Notes: generated by a model from the sequence alone, not told the origin. A stretch of DNA of 64,000 nt from Arthrobacter gandavensis (GCF_015355785.1 NZ_JADKYW010000006.1:758860-822859); one strand, 5' to 3'; counted from the stretch's first letter, positions 25,732 through 35,354 are shown. Translations and numbers: made by a program.

Positions 25732-25801
25732 CGGTGTTCTGCGTAGCCCCGCATCGCCGAGCGAGGAACGAGCGAGGTGTCTAAGGGGCGGCAGAACGCC
25801 G
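25732..25801. terminator. Long two-stage hairpin between convergent genes
   Basis: Outer stem CGGTGTTCTGC (25732-25742) with GCAGAACGCCG (25791-25801), one G-T pair, and inner stem GCCCC (25746-25750) with GGGGC (25785-25789). The loop contains a GAGCGAGGAACGAGCGAG direct repeat. It lies between the amidotransferase gene and smc and could terminate from both sides. It may also be a copy of a dispersed palindromic repeat. Confidence 0.6.
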
Positions 25802-25825
25802 TTTCGCCCCCAAGGAAGCGCAGGT

Positions 25826-28800
25826 TCAGCTGCGCGCCCCCGCCAGCCGCTGGCTGATGACCGCGGAGACGCCGTCGCCGCGCATCGACACCCCATACAG
25901 CGCGTCCGCCACTTCCATGGTGCGTTTCTGGTGCGTGATGACGATCAGCTGGGAGGATTCGCGCAGCTCTTCGAAAATGGTGATCAGCCGGCCCAGGTTG
26001 GTGTCATCCAGCGCCGCTTCCACCTCGTCCATGACGTAGAAGGGCGAGGGGCGGGCCTTGAAGATGGCTACCAGCAGGGCGACCGCGGTCAGCGAGCGCT
26101 CTCCGCCGGAGAGCAGGGACAGCCGTTTGATCTTCTTGCCGGCCGGCCGGGCTTCCACCTCGATGCCGGTCGTCAGCATGTCCTGCGGATCGGTAAGGAC
26201 CAGCCGGCCCTCGCCGCCGGGGAAAAGCCTGCCGAAGACCCGCTCGAACTGGACGGCAGTGTCATGGAAGGCTGCGGTGAAGACTTCTTCCACCCGCTGG
26301 TCCACTTCGCGGATGATGTCCAGCAGGTCCTTGCGGGTGGCCTTGAGGTCTTCAAGCTGGGTGCTGAGGAAGGCGTGCCGCTCCTCGAGTGCCGCGAACT
26401 CTTCCAGTGCCAGGGGGTTCACCTTGCCCAGTGCGGACAGGTCCCGCTGGGCACGCTTGAGCCGCTTCTCCTGCTCGGCACGGTTGTAGGGAACACCTTC
26501 GGTAACCGGGTTGCCTTCCTCGTCCACCGGCTGATGAAGAGCAGCCCATTTCCCGGATCCGTCCCCGGTCTCAGCAGGAACGGGAACCGGCTGGTCCGGC
26601 CCGTATTCGGCAACAAGGTTCTCTGCGGTGATGCCGAGTTCCTCCACGGCCCGGGTTTCCAGCGCTTCGATGCGCAGCCGCTTCTCGGCCCGGAGCAGCT
26701 CGTCGCGGTGCACGGAGTCCGTCAGCCTGGCCAGCTCCGCCACGGATTCGGCGTTGGCGGTCCGCACTTCGGCGAGCTCGGCGTCGAACTCCGCCCGGAC
26801 GGACTCGGCCTGGTCCCGTTCCGCGGCCGCGGCCTCCAGGGACACGTCCGCCCAGCGCCCTGCCTGCAACGCGGCCCGGGCGACCGCCTGCGCACGTGCG
26901 GCCTGCGCGGCCCGCACCCGTGCCCGTTCCGCGGCCGCGGCCCGCGCCCGGCGTTCGGCCACGGCGGCCCGTTCCAGGGATTCGGCCCGGGCTGACACAG
27001 CGGAGAGCTGTTCCTGTGCCGAGCGCAGGGAGAGCCTCGCATCCATTTCGGCCTGCCGGGCCTGGGCCGCCGCCATAGCCAGGGCATCCCGGCGGTCGGT
27101 GGCGGGCTCGGCGGCGTCTTCCGGGCTGTCCTGCGCTGCTGCCAGCCGCTGTGCGGCCTCGGCAAGCTTCTCCTGTTCCGCGGTGAGGTTGGCTTCAGCG
27201 GCCTCGGCGAGCCGGGTTAGCCGTTCAGCTTCCCCGGAGGCCGAACGCAGCGCGGAGCCGAGGGCTCCCAGCCGCTCCCCCACGGCGGCCAGGCGGGCAT
27301 CGGATTCGTGCAGGACGGCGAGCGCGGCATCGGCCCGGGCCCGGGCGGCATCACGTTCGGTCCGCAGCGCTGCGATTGCAAAGCGCGCCTTTTCAGCGCG
27401 TGCCGAGGCTTCTTCGAGCCGGTTCTGGGTTTCCTCCACGGCGGCCTGGATCTCGAGCAGCCCCGGCGCCGTGCTCGAACCCCCGGCTGCCGTGAAGGCC
27501 GTCAGCACGTCCCCGTCCGCCGTGACCGCCGTCAGCCCGGGGTGCCCTGCGAGCAGGGCCGCTGCACCTTCCAGGGATTCAACGACGACGGCGCAGCGCA
27601 GGAGTGCGCCCACGGCCGCCCCGGCGTCCCCGGCTGACTCCACCAGGTCAGCGGCATAGACGCAGCCCTCCGGAAGGGCTACCCGGCTTCCGGCTGGTTC
27701 CCCGGCGCCGGGCCCGGATGCCAGGACCAGGTTCACCTGGCCCAGGTCATCGTCCTTGAGGGCCTTCAGCGCCCGGAGCGCGGCTTCGCGGTCACGTACT
27801 GCGAGGGATTCGGCTGCCGGTCCCAGCGCAGCACTCACCGCCCGCTCGTAGCCGGAGGTGACGGTCAGCAGGTCCGCGAGGGGGAAGAGCACTCCGTCGA
27901 GTTCCGCATTCAGCAGTGCCGCAGATCCGTCGCGCCGGTCCAGCCCCACGGCCAGGGCATCCCGCCGGGCGGTGAGGGTCTCCCGGTCCCGCACGGCCTG
28001 CCGTTCTTCTTCGATCAGGTCCGCCAGCCGCGTCTCGGCGTGTTCAAGTTCCTCGGTAGCTTCCTCGTATTCGGCGTCCAGGCCCTCCTCACCCGACTCC
28101 GCTCCGGCAGCCTCCTGTTCCAGGGCAGCGAAATCAGCTTCGGCCCGCGCCCGGCGTTCCCCGGCCTGCGCAATTGAACCGCGCAGCCTTCCCAGCTCAG
28201 CTTCCGCCGCTTCCACCCGGGACCGCGCGGCGGAAACCGAGCCGGAGAGCCGGGCAAGGCCTTCCCGGCGGTCCGCCGCGGCCCGCAGCAGGCCGGTGAG
28301 GCGACGCTCCTCGGAAGCTGCCTCTTCCTCCGCGGCTGACCGGATCTCCACGGCATCCTCGAGCATGCCCTCACGTTCGGAGACCTCGCCGGCCAGCTGC
28401 TCGGCCTCGGCCCGTACCCGCTGTGCCTGGGCCTGCAGCTTCTCGGGGTCACGGCCCGGATCCGCGGCCGGCTCTGCGGAGCCAAGCAGGCGCCGCCGTT
28501 CCTCGGCCAGGGCCGCCAGGGACCGCAGCCGTTCCCGTGCAGCCGAAAGCGCGTACCAGGCCTCACGTGCTGCGTTGACGCGCGGGGTCGCCTCGGCGGC
28601 AAGCCGTTCAAGTTCCGCGAGCCGGGCACCGCGTTCCGCTGCTTCCTGCTCAACCTGCGCCCGCCGGGTGCGCAGGGCTGCCTCTGCTGCCGTGTCTTCT
28701 TCGACGGCGGCGGCAAGGGTCACAATGTCATCGGCGAGCAGGCGCGCCCGGGCGTCGCGCACATCCAGCTGGACCTGCTTGGCCCGGCGTGCCACTGCCG

Positions 28801-29425
28801 CCTGCTTGCCCAGCGGTCCAAGCTGCCGGCGCAGCTCCGTGGTCAGGTCGGTCAGCCGGGCGAGGTTGGCCTGCATCGCATCCAGCTTGCGCACGGTCTT
28901 TTCCCGCCGCCGCCGGTGCTTGAGGATTCCCGCCGCTTCCTCAATAAAGCCACGGCGGTCCTCTGCAGAGGCGTGCAGCACTTTGTCCAGCTGCCCCTGC
29001 CCCACAATCACATGCATTTCCCGGCCCAGCCCGGAGTCCGAAAGCAGTTCCTGGATGTCCAGCAGGCGGCAGGGCGCACCGTTGACGGCGTACTCCGAGC
29101 CGCCGGCCCGGAACAGGGTGCGGGAGATGGTGACTTCCGAGTAGTCGATCGGCAGGGCGCCGTCGGAATTGTCTATGGTGAGTGAGACCTGCGCCCGTCC
29201 CAGCGGCGGCCGCCCGGAGGTTCCGGCGAAGATCACGTCCTCCATTTTTCCGCCGCGCAGGGTCTTGGCCCCCTGCTCCCCCATCACCCAGGCCAGGGCG
29301 TCCACCACATTGGACTTGCCTGAGCCGTTGGGACCGACGACGGCGGTCACTCCCGGCTCAAACTCGAAGGTGGTGGCCGATGCGAAAGACTTGAATCCAC
29401 GCATCGTGAGGGTCTTTAAGTGCAC
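25826..29425 (-). CDS. smc: Chromosome segregation protein SMC
   Basis: A 1199-residue condensin ATPase. The N-terminal head carries Walker A GPNGSGKSN, and the C-terminal head has signature LLSGGERSLTAVALL and Walker B YVMDEVEAALDD. Two long Ala/Glu/Arg-rich coiled coils flank a hinge (about 500-650). The start is GTG 29425, giving HLKTLTMRGFKSFA; AGAGG lies upstream. Sequence further upstream in the open frame is not SMC-like. The more usual neighbour mutM is about 6 kb away, with the ole genes between. Confidence 0.95.
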   Translation of the reverse strand: MHLKTLTMRGFKSFASATTFEFEPGVTAVVGPNGSGKSNVVDALAWVMGEQGAKTLRGGKMEDVIFAGTSGRPPLGRAQVSLTIDNSDGALPIDYSEVTISRTLFRAGGSEYAVNGAPCRLLDIQELLSDSGLGREMHVIVGQGQLDKVLHASAEDRRGFIEEAAGILKHRRRREKTVRKLDAMQANLARLTDLTTELRRQLGPLGKQAAVARRAKQVQLDVRDARARLLADDIVTLAAAVEEDTAAEAALRTRRAQVEQEAAERGARLAELERLAAEATPRVNAAREAWYALSAARERLRSLAALAEERRRLLGSAEPAADPGRDPEKLQAQAQRVRAEAEQLAGEVSEREGMLEDAVEIRSAAEEEAASEERRLTGLLRAAADRREGLARLSGSVSAARSRVEAAEAELGRLRGSIAQAGERRARAEADFAALEQEAAGAESGEEGLDAEYEEATEELEHAETRLADLIEEERQAVRDRETLTARRDALAVGLDRRDGSAALLNAELDGVLFPLADLLTVTSGYERAVSAALGPAAESLAVRDREAALRALKALKDDDLGQVNLVLASGPGAGEPAGSRVALPEGCVYAADLVESAGDAGAAVGALLRCAVVVESLEGAAALLAGHPGLTAVTADGDVLTAFTAAGGSSTAPGLLEIQAAVEETQNRLEEASARAEKARFAIAALRTERDAARARADAALAVLHESDARLAAVGERLGALGSALRSASGEAERLTRLAEAAEANLTAEQEKLAEAAQRLAAAQDSPEDAAEPATDRRDALAMAAAQARQAEMDARLSLRSAQEQLSAVSARAESLERAAVAERRARAAAAERARVRAAQAARAQAVARAALQAGRWADVSLEAAAAERDQAESVRAEFDAELAEVRTANAESVAELARLTDSVHRDELLRAEKRLRIEALETRAVEELGITAENLVAEYGPDQPVPVPAETGDGSGKWAALHQPVDEEGNPVTEGVPYNRAEQEKRLKRAQRDLSALGKVNPLALEEFAALEERHAFLSTQLEDLKATRKDLLDIIREVDQRVEEVFTAAFHDTAVQFERVFGRLFPGGEGRLVLTDPQDMLTTGIEVEARPAGKKIKRLSLLSGGERSLTAVALLVAIFKARPSPFYVMDEVEAALDDTNLGRLITIFEELRESSQLIVITHQKRTMEVADALYGVSMRGDGVSAVISQRLAGARS

Positions 29426-29638
29426 TGTCCTCTGTCTCTCGTTTGTGGAAGATTCCCTAAAGCCCGGTGGTGACCCACACTTAAGCGCAGTACTCGCAGA
29501 GCGTAATCCGGGATTTCGCGCGTTCCAGGCCTGGCAGGAAAGTAGGCTTCTTAGAGAATCATATGGTTCGACGGCGCCGTTACGGGCTTGACCGGGCCCG
29601 GACCGCGATCTTTTTTGGCAGCAGACAAGGCAGGCATT

Positions 29639-30664
29639 TTGAGCGGGAACTTCAACTTCCATTCCACCAACACCGCACTCCTGAGCGTCAAGAGCGTCGA
29701 AGCGCCCGTTGTTGTCACCTCCCACGAGTTCGACGAACGGCTCTCGCCGTCCCTGAAACGGCTGCGGCTCTCCAAGGGCCTGCTGGAGCGGGTAGCCGGC
29801 GTCAGCGAGCGCCGATGGTGGGCCCCGGGTTCGACCTTCGAGGACGGGGCCATCGAAGCCGGAGCCAAGGCGATGGCCGAAGCCGGAGTGGAGCCGTCAC
29901 AGATCGGGCTGCTGATCAACACCTCGGTAACGCGCAGGAACCTCGAACCGTCCGTCGCCGTGAAGATCCACCACAACCTTGGCCTGCCGTCTTCTGCCCT
30001 GAACTTCGACCTTGCCAACGCCTGCCTCGGGTTCGTCAACGGAATTACCCTGGCGTCCAACATGATCGAATCCGGGCAGATCGACTACGCCCTGATCGTG
30101 GCCGGGGAAGACTCGCAGCGTGTCCAGGAGGCCACCTTCGGCCGCCTGAACCACGAAGACTCCACCCGGCAGGACTACCTGCGCGAATTCGCCACCCTCA
30201 CCCTGGGCAGCGGCGCCGCTGCCGCCGTGATCGGCCGGTCCGGCGACCACCCGGGATCACACCGCATCCTGGGCGGAGTCTCGCGTGCCGGCACCGAACA
30301 CCATGAGCTGTGCGTCGGCGGCGAAGGCGGCATGTACACCGACACCAAGGGACTGCTCGAGGGCGGCCTGGACCTCGTGGTCGCTGCCTGGCATGAGGCG
30401 CAGGAGAACGGCTGGGACTGGAAGGGCATGGACCGCTATGTGACCCACCAGGTTTCCAACTCCTACACGAACGCCATCATCAAGGCGGTGGACCTGGACA
30501 GGGAACGTGTGCCAATCACGTTCCCCCGGTGGGGCAACGTCGGACCTGCCTCACTGCCGATGACCCTCGCCCAGGAAGCGCGTACCCTGCACCCCGGAGA
30601 CCGTGTGCTGTGCATGGGCGTGGGCTCCGGCCTGAACACCACCATGATGGAGATCGCGTGGTAG
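29639..30664 (+). CDS. oleA: OleA, thiolase-fold acyl-CoA condensing enzyme for olefin biosynthesis
   Basis: Catalyses head-to-head Claisen condensation of two acyl-CoAs to a beta-keto acid, the first step of long-chain olefin synthesis. The 341-residue protein differs from FabH in having the OleA-specific glutamate Glu103 (NLEPSVA), with Cys129 (ANACLGF), His270 (VTHQVSN) and Asn300 (WGNVGPAS). I chose TTG 29639, preceded by AAGGCAGG; a TTG at 29588 is an alternative. It is followed by oleBC and oleD, which settles the assignment. Confidence 0.9.
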   Translation: MSGNFNFHSTNTALLSVKSVEAPVVVTSHEFDERLSPSLKRLRLSKGLLERVAGVSERRWWAPGSTFEDGAIEAGAKAMAEAGVEPSQIGLLINTSVTRRNLEPSVAVKIHHNLGLPSSALNFDLANACLGFVNGITLASNMIESGQIDYALIVAGEDSQRVQEATFGRLNHEDSTRQDYLREFATLTLGSGAAAAVIGRSGDHPGSHRILGGVSRAGTEHHELCVGGEGGMYTDTKGLLEGGLDLVVAAWHEAQENGWDWKGMDRYVTHQVSNSYTNAIIKAVDLDRERVPITFPRWGNVGPASLPMTLAQEARTLHPGDRVLCMGVGSGLNTTMMEIAW

Positions 30665-33294
30665 CAGAACTCTGGCCCGGAGTTCCGGCCGCATGGTCCC
30701 GCCATGTCCAGGTGCCCTCCAGCGCCGGCATCGACTCTCCCGGCACCGTCCACACCTGGCACGTCCTGGATAACGCCCCGGACCTGGCCGCGCGCGGCGT
30801 GGAACCGGCCGGGACGCTGCTGTGCGTGCACGGCAACCCCACCTGGTCCTACCTCTGGCGCACCCTTGCCGCTGCAGGCAGCACCACGGAGCGTCCCTGG
30901 CGCGTCATCGCCGTAGACCAGCTGGACATGGGTTACTCCGACCGCACCGGGACCTTCCGCCGCCTCGCGGACCGGATCACCGACCTCGGGGACCTGACTC
31001 AGGCGCTGGGCCTCACCGGTCCCGTGGTCAGCGTGGGCCACGACTGGGGCGGCATCATCTCCCTGGGCTGGGCACTGGCCCACCGCAGGCAGCTGGCGGG
31101 CGTGGTGCTGACCAACACCGCCGTGCATCCCGCAGGTTTCTCCCTGCCCCCGGCGCTGCGCCTGGCCCTGCACCCGGCAGTTCACGGCTGGGGCACCAAG
31201 ACCACCGATGCGTTCCTGCGCGTTACCCATTCGCTGGCCCGCCCGGCACTGCGTCCGGAGGTCCGCCACGCGTACGCCGAACCGTACCGCTCAGCGGCGC
31301 GGCGCGAGGGCGTCGGTAACTTCGTCGCGGACATTCCCGCCGATGAAACCCACCCCAGCCACCGGACGCTCAGCCGCGTCGCCGAAGGCATCAGGTCCCT
31401 GAACGTGCCGGCGCTTGCATTGTGGGGCCCCCGGGATCCGGTCTTCTCCGACCGGTACCTGCGGGACCTCATCAGCCGCCTGCCGCAGGCGGAGGTCCAC
31501 CGATTCGAAGGCGCCGGGCACCTGGTCGCCGAGGACCGGGATATTGCGTCGCCGGTTTTCGCGTGGCTGGACTCCGTCCAAGCCGCCGGCACACCTGCCG
31601 AGGCTCCGAAGCCGGCCGGCGCCACGACTCAGCGGGCCGACTTCCGGCCCATGCTGGCAGAACTGGACGAGCGCAGCGGGGATGATTCACCCGCCGTCGT
31701 CGATATGGCTCCGGCCGGCTCCGGGAAAGCCCCTGCGGTGCTCTCCTGGGCCGAACTCGGTTCCCGGGTCAACGCACTGGCGGCCGGCCTGGCAGGCATC
31801 GGCGTGCGCCCGGGCAGCCGGGTGAACCTGCTGGTTCCTCCGGGCAGCGAGCTGACCACCCTCATTTACGCGTGCCTGCGCCTCGGCGCGGTGGTGGTGG
31901 TTGCCGACGCCGGTCTGGGCTCCAAGGGCCTCAGCCGGGCCATCAAGTGTGCGGGTCCGGAGTTCATCGTCGGCATTGAACGCGGCCTCATCGGAGCCAG
32001 GCTCTTCGGCTGGCCGGGTACCCCGGTCCTTGCCGGTGAAGCCTCCCCGGCCCGGCGCCGCTTGCTCGGCACCGCCCACACGGTAGCCGAACTCACCTCC
32101 GCCGGAGCCGGACAGCCTGTGCCGGACTGGCAGGTGGATCCCGACGCCGACGCCGCCGTGCTCTTCACATCCGGCTCCACCGGACCGGCCAAGGGCGCCG
32201 TCTACACGCACCGCCGGCTCGCTGCCATGCGGGACACCCTGCGCCGGACCTACAACCTCAAAGCCGGGTCCTCCCTGGTGGCAGGCTTCGCTCCCTTCGC
32301 CCTGCTTGGGCCGGCGCTGGGCGCGACGTCGGTCACCCCGGACATGGACGTCACGGCACCGCGCACGCTCAGCGCCGCTGCCCTGGCAGACGCCGCCGCG
32401 GCCGTCCAGGCCACCACGGTCTTCGCTTCCCCGGCTGCCCTGGCCAACGTCCTGGCCACCGCCGGGGACCTGGACACCGCCCAGCGCGGTGCCCTGGCAA
32501 AGGTGGATCTGCTGCTCTCCGCCGGCGCTCCCATTCCGGAAGCACTGCTCACCCGCGTGCAGGACCTGGTTCCTTCCGCAGCCCTGCACACCCCCTACGG
32601 CATGACCGAGGCTTTGCCGGTGACGGACATCAGCCTCGAGCAGATCCGCAAGGCCGGTACCGGCAACGGTGTGTGCGTGGGCACGGCCGTGGCCGGAGCC
32701 CGCGTAGGCATCGCTCCCCTGGCCGCAGACGGCACGGCGGGCAGCGAAATCTCCGAAGCACCCGGGGTCACGGGAGAGATCCTGGTCAGTGCCCCGCATG
32801 TGAAGGACCGGTATGACAGGCTCTGGATCACCGAGGCGCAGAGCAGTTCACTTCCCGGCTGGCACCGGACCGGGGACGTGGGCCATTTCGACGCCGACGG
32901 ACGGCTCTGGGTGGAAGGCCGGCTGGGACACGTGCTCACCACGGCTGCCGGACCGGTAACGCCGGTCGCGGCCGAGCAGGCCGCTGAATCAGTGCCCGCC
33001 GTGCGCCTGGCAGCCCTGGTGGGCGTTGGCCCGGCCGGAACCCAGGTACCGGTTGCCGTCGTGGAGACCGTTGACGCGGTCCGCAGGCCCGGGCCGGCAG
33101 CGGACTCCCTCTCCGCCGAGGTCCGTACCGCCGTCGCCGAGCGCTGCGGCCTGGACCTGGCCGCGGTGCTGGTACTGCCGCAGATGCCCACGGACATCCG
33201 CCACAACTCAAAGATTGACCGCTCCGCCCTGGGCGCCTGGGCTGCCCGGGTGCTGGCCGGCGGCCGCATCACCGCACCGGGAGCCCGCCGATGA
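30658..33294 (+). CDS. oleBC: OleBC fusion: beta-lactone decarboxylase plus beta-lactone synthetase
   Basis: An 878-residue fusion seen in Micrococcus and other actinobacteria. Residues 1-305 form OleB, a haloalkane-dehalogenase-like hydrolase with nucleophile Asp129 in GHDWGG and His288 in GAGHLVAED; it decarboxylates a beta-lactone to the alkene. Residues about 330-878 form OleC, an AMP-dependent synthetase-fold enzyme (P-loop LFTSGSTGPAKG near 503, GWHRTGDVGHFD, C-terminal lysine in IRHNSKIDRSALG) that makes the beta-lactone. GTG 30658 has GGAG upstream and overlaps the oleA stop by seven bases. Confidence 0.92.
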   Translation: MVAELWPGVPAAWSRHVQVPSSAGIDSPGTVHTWHVLDNAPDLAARGVEPAGTLLCVHGNPTWSYLWRTLAAAGSTTERPWRVIAVDQLDMGYSDRTGTFRRLADRITDLGDLTQALGLTGPVVSVGHDWGGIISLGWALAHRRQLAGVVLTNTAVHPAGFSLPPALRLALHPAVHGWGTKTTDAFLRVTHSLARPALRPEVRHAYAEPYRSAARREGVGNFVADIPADETHPSHRTLSRVAEGIRSLNVPALALWGPRDPVFSDRYLRDLISRLPQAEVHRFEGAGHLVAEDRDIASPVFAWLDSVQAAGTPAEAPKPAGATTQRADFRPMLAELDERSGDDSPAVVDMAPAGSGKAPAVLSWAELGSRVNALAAGLAGIGVRPGSRVNLLVPPGSELTTLIYACLRLGAVVVVADAGLGSKGLSRAIKCAGPEFIVGIERGLIGARLFGWPGTPVLAGEASPARRRLLGTAHTVAELTSAGAGQPVPDWQVDPDADAAVLFTSGSTGPAKGAVYTHRRLAAMRDTLRRTYNLKAGSSLVAGFAPFALLGPALGATSVTPDMDVTAPRTLSAAALADAAAAVQATTVFASPAALANVLATAGDLDTAQRGALAKVDLLLSAGAPIPEALLTRVQDLVPSAALHTPYGMTEALPVTDISLEQIRKAGTGNGVCVGTAVAGARVGIAPLAADGTAGSEISEAPGVTGEILVSAPHVKDRYDRLWITEAQSSSLPGWHRTGDVGHFDADGRLWVEGRLGHVLTTAAGPVTPVAAEQAAESVPAVRLAALVGVGPAGTQVPVAVVETVDAVRRPGPAADSLSAEVRTAVAERCGLDLAAVLVLPQMPTDIRHNSKIDRSALGAWAARVLAGGRITAPGARR

Positions 33295-34277
33295 GCCGCC
33301 GCATCCTGGTCACCGGCGCCAGCGGTCTGCTCGGCGGCGCCGTTGCCGGCGTCCTGGCCGGGCAGGGCCACTCTGTGCGCACCCTCCAGCGCCGCGCGGC
33401 TGCTGTGCCGGGGCTGGAGTCCGTCTCGGGCTCCATCACGGACCGCGACGCCGTGGAGGCTGCGATGGCCGGAATGGACGCCGTCGTGCACCTCGCTGCG
33501 AAGGTGTCCTTCACCGGCGCCTGGTCCGAGTTCCAGGCCACCAACATCGACGGCACCCGCAACGTCCTGGATGCAGCCCGTGCCGCCGGTGTGCGCGACG
33601 TCGTCTTCGTGTCCTCGCCGTCGGTGGCCCACTTCGGTGAGCCGATCGCCGGTGCCGGCGCCGGAACCGCAGACCCCAAGCGGGCCCGCGGCAGCTACGC
33701 GCGGTCCAAGGCCGCAGCGGAGCTCCACGCACTTGCGGCTGATTCCGCCGAATTTCGGGTCACGGCAATCCGTCCGCACATCGTCTGGGGTCCCGGCGAC
33801 ACGCAGCTGGTGGAACGGGTGATGGACCGGGCCCGGACCGGACGGCTACCGCTGCTCGACGGCGGTGCCGCCCTGATCGACACCACCTACCTGGACAACG
33901 CCGCTTCGGCGATCGCCCGGGCCCTGGACCGGATGGAACAGGCCCACGGTCAGGCCCTGGTGGTCACGAACGGCCAGCCGCGCATGGTCCGGGAAATGAT
34001 CAGCGGCATCTGCTCCGCAGCGGACATCCCGGCTCCGTCCCTCAGCGTTCCGGGCTGGCTGGCACGCGGCGCCGGCAGCGTCATCGAGAAAGCCTGGCTG
34101 GCCGCCGGTGCCCGCGGGCTCGTGGAAGACGAACCTCCCATGACACGGTTCCTGGCGGAGCAGCTGTCCACGTCCCACTGGTTCGACCAGCGGCACACCC
34201 GGGCGGTCCTGGACTGGCGGCCGGAGGTTTCCGTCGAGGAGGGCATGGCCCGGCTGGCCAAGCACTATGCCGCATAG
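33291..34277 (+). CDS. oleD: OleD, NAD(P)H-dependent 2-alkyl-3-ketoacid reductase
   Basis: A 328-residue extended short-chain dehydrogenase that reduces the OleA beta-keto acid to the beta-hydroxy acid used by OleC. It has the nucleotide-binding VTGASGLLGGAV, the HLAAKVSF strand, catalytic Y-x-x-x-K in SYARSKAAAE and the RPHIVWGPGD motif of the 3-beta-HSD-like family. ATG overlaps the oleBC stop by four bases, completing the oleA-oleBC-oleD operon. Confidence 0.92.
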   Translation: MSRRILVTGASGLLGGAVAGVLAGQGHSVRTLQRRAAAVPGLESVSGSITDRDAVEAAMAGMDAVVHLAAKVSFTGAWSEFQATNIDGTRNVLDAARAAGVRDVVFVSSPSVAHFGEPIAGAGAGTADPKRARGSYARSKAAAELHALAADSAEFRVTAIRPHIVWGPGDTQLVERVMDRARTGRLPLLDGGAALIDTTYLDNAASAIARALDRMEQAHGQALVVTNGQPRMVREMISGICSAADIPAPSLSVPGWLARGAGSVIEKAWLAAGARGLVEDEPPMTRFLAEQLSTSHWFDQRHTRAVLDWRPEVSVEEGMARLAKHYAA

Positions 34278-34287
34278 GATGGCAGGG

Positions 34288-35106
34288 ATGAACACTCACG
34301 AGAACTCCCAGTCCTGGCCCGCCGAAAACGTTGCCGCCGCCGTCGTTTCGGCTGACGGTTCCGTGCTTGGAACCGCCGGGGACCAGCAGAAGTGTTATCC
34401 CCTGGCCTCGGTCACCAAGCTGCTCACGGCCTACGCCTTCCAGGTCGCCCTCGAAGAGGAAGCCGTGGCCCTGGACGATCCGGCCGGGCCGGAGGGATCC
34501 ACCGTCCGGCACCTGCTGGCCCACACCGGCGGCTACGACTTCGGGGACCGCACCGTCCGGTACGAGCCGGGAACACGCCGGCTGTACTCGAATGCGGGTT
34601 TCGAGGTGCTCGGTGATCATCTCGAGGAAGCTACCGGCATTCCCTTTGCGGAGTACCTGTCCGAGGCTGTCCTGGTTCCGCTGGGCATGAAGGACACGGC
34701 GTTGGAAGGGTCTCCCGCCGCCGGAGCTGTCTCCACGGCTGCCGACCTGTCCCGGTTTGCTGCCGAGCTCCAGTCACCCCGGCTCATTTCCGCCGAGTCC
34801 CTGTCTGCTGCGGCGTCTGTCGTGTTCCCGGGCCTGTCCGGTGTGCTGCCCGGTTTTGGCCGGCAGAAGGAGAATGACTGGGGCCTTGGGTTCGAAATCC
34901 GCAGCGGAAAGTCGCCGCACTGGACCGGCAGCACCAATTCGCCGCGCACCTTTGGGCACTTCGGCCAGTCCGGCACCTTCCTGTGGGTGGATCCCGACCT
35001 GAAGGCAGCCGCCGTTGTTCTCACGGACCGGGACTTCGGTCCTTGGGCAGCCGAAGCCTGGCCGATTTACAACGACGCCCTGGTTGCGGAGCTGCGCGGC
35101 AGCTAA
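34288..35106 (+). CDS. Serine hydrolase of the beta-lactamase/penicillin-binding family
   Basis: A 272-residue beta-lactamase-related (class C-like) hydrolase. The S-x-x-K nucleophile motif is Ser41-V-T-Lys44 (LASVTKLLTAY), the Y-x-N motif is YSN in LYSNAGFEVLG, and FGHFGQSGTFLW near residue 233 corresponds to the third (KTG-like) motif. No signal peptide is evident, so it is probably cytoplasmic and may be an esterase rather than a true lactamase. It starts ten bases after oleD and may be co-transcribed; a role in the olefin pathway is unproven. Confidence 0.82.
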   Translation: MNTHENSQSWPAENVAAAVVSADGSVLGTAGDQQKCYPLASVTKLLTAYAFQVALEEEAVALDDPAGPEGSTVRHLLAHTGGYDFGDRTVRYEPGTRRLYSNAGFEVLGDHLEEATGIPFAEYLSEAVLVPLGMKDTALEGSPAAGAVSTAADLSRFAAELQSPRLISAESLSAAASVVFPGLSGVLPGFGRQKENDWGLGFEIRSGKSPHWTGSTNSPRTFGHFGQSGTFLWVDPDLKAAAVVLTDRDFGPWAAEAWPIYNDALVAELRGS

Positions 35107-35156
35107 CGCGCCGGCACTGCTGAGAACACCGGCCGGGCCCGCTACAGTGTGCTGGC

Positions 35157-35327
35157 ATGGAATCCCCGCTGGAAGCCTGGAGTGAGCTCAACGCAGCCAT
35201 GCTGGGCGGCACGGCGGCGCTGGTGGGGCTGCTGATCCTGGCGATCTCGGTGAATATCGAGGATATCCTCGGCGTGATCGCCGGGGCTGCCTTCGCGTGG
35301 GTTGTCCTCATCGAGGTCCTGCGCTGA
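35157..35327 (+). CDS. Small two-helix membrane protein
   Basis: A 56-residue open frame beginning MESPLEAWSELNAAM. It contains two hydrophobic stretches (about 18-31 and 38-53) and ends VLIEVLR. TACAGT lies eight bases before the ATG, consistent with a leaderless mRNA. The opening resembles the first segment of longer actinobacterial membrane proteins that have a W-x-x-x-N-x-A-x-x-G-x-x-A-A-L-x-G pattern, so it could be a shortened member with an internal deletion. Function unknown. It is convergent with mutM. Confidence 0.55.
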   Translation: MESPLEAWSELNAAMLGGTAALVGLLILAISVNIEDILGVIAGAAFAWVVLIEVLR

Positions 35328-35354
35328 GCCTGTTGCCAAGCTCCGGAGGGCTGA

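Noticed and set aside
25850..29100. Very long plus-strand open frames opposite smc rich in Ser/Arg/Ala
   Set aside because: Shadows of the Ala/Glu/Arg-rich coiled coil of smc in a high-GC genome; no domain similarity.
34288..35106. Serine hydrolase as a beta-lactamase resistance gene
   Set aside because: No signal peptide, only family-level motifs, and an operon-like position behind oleD; an esterase or peptidase is equally possible.
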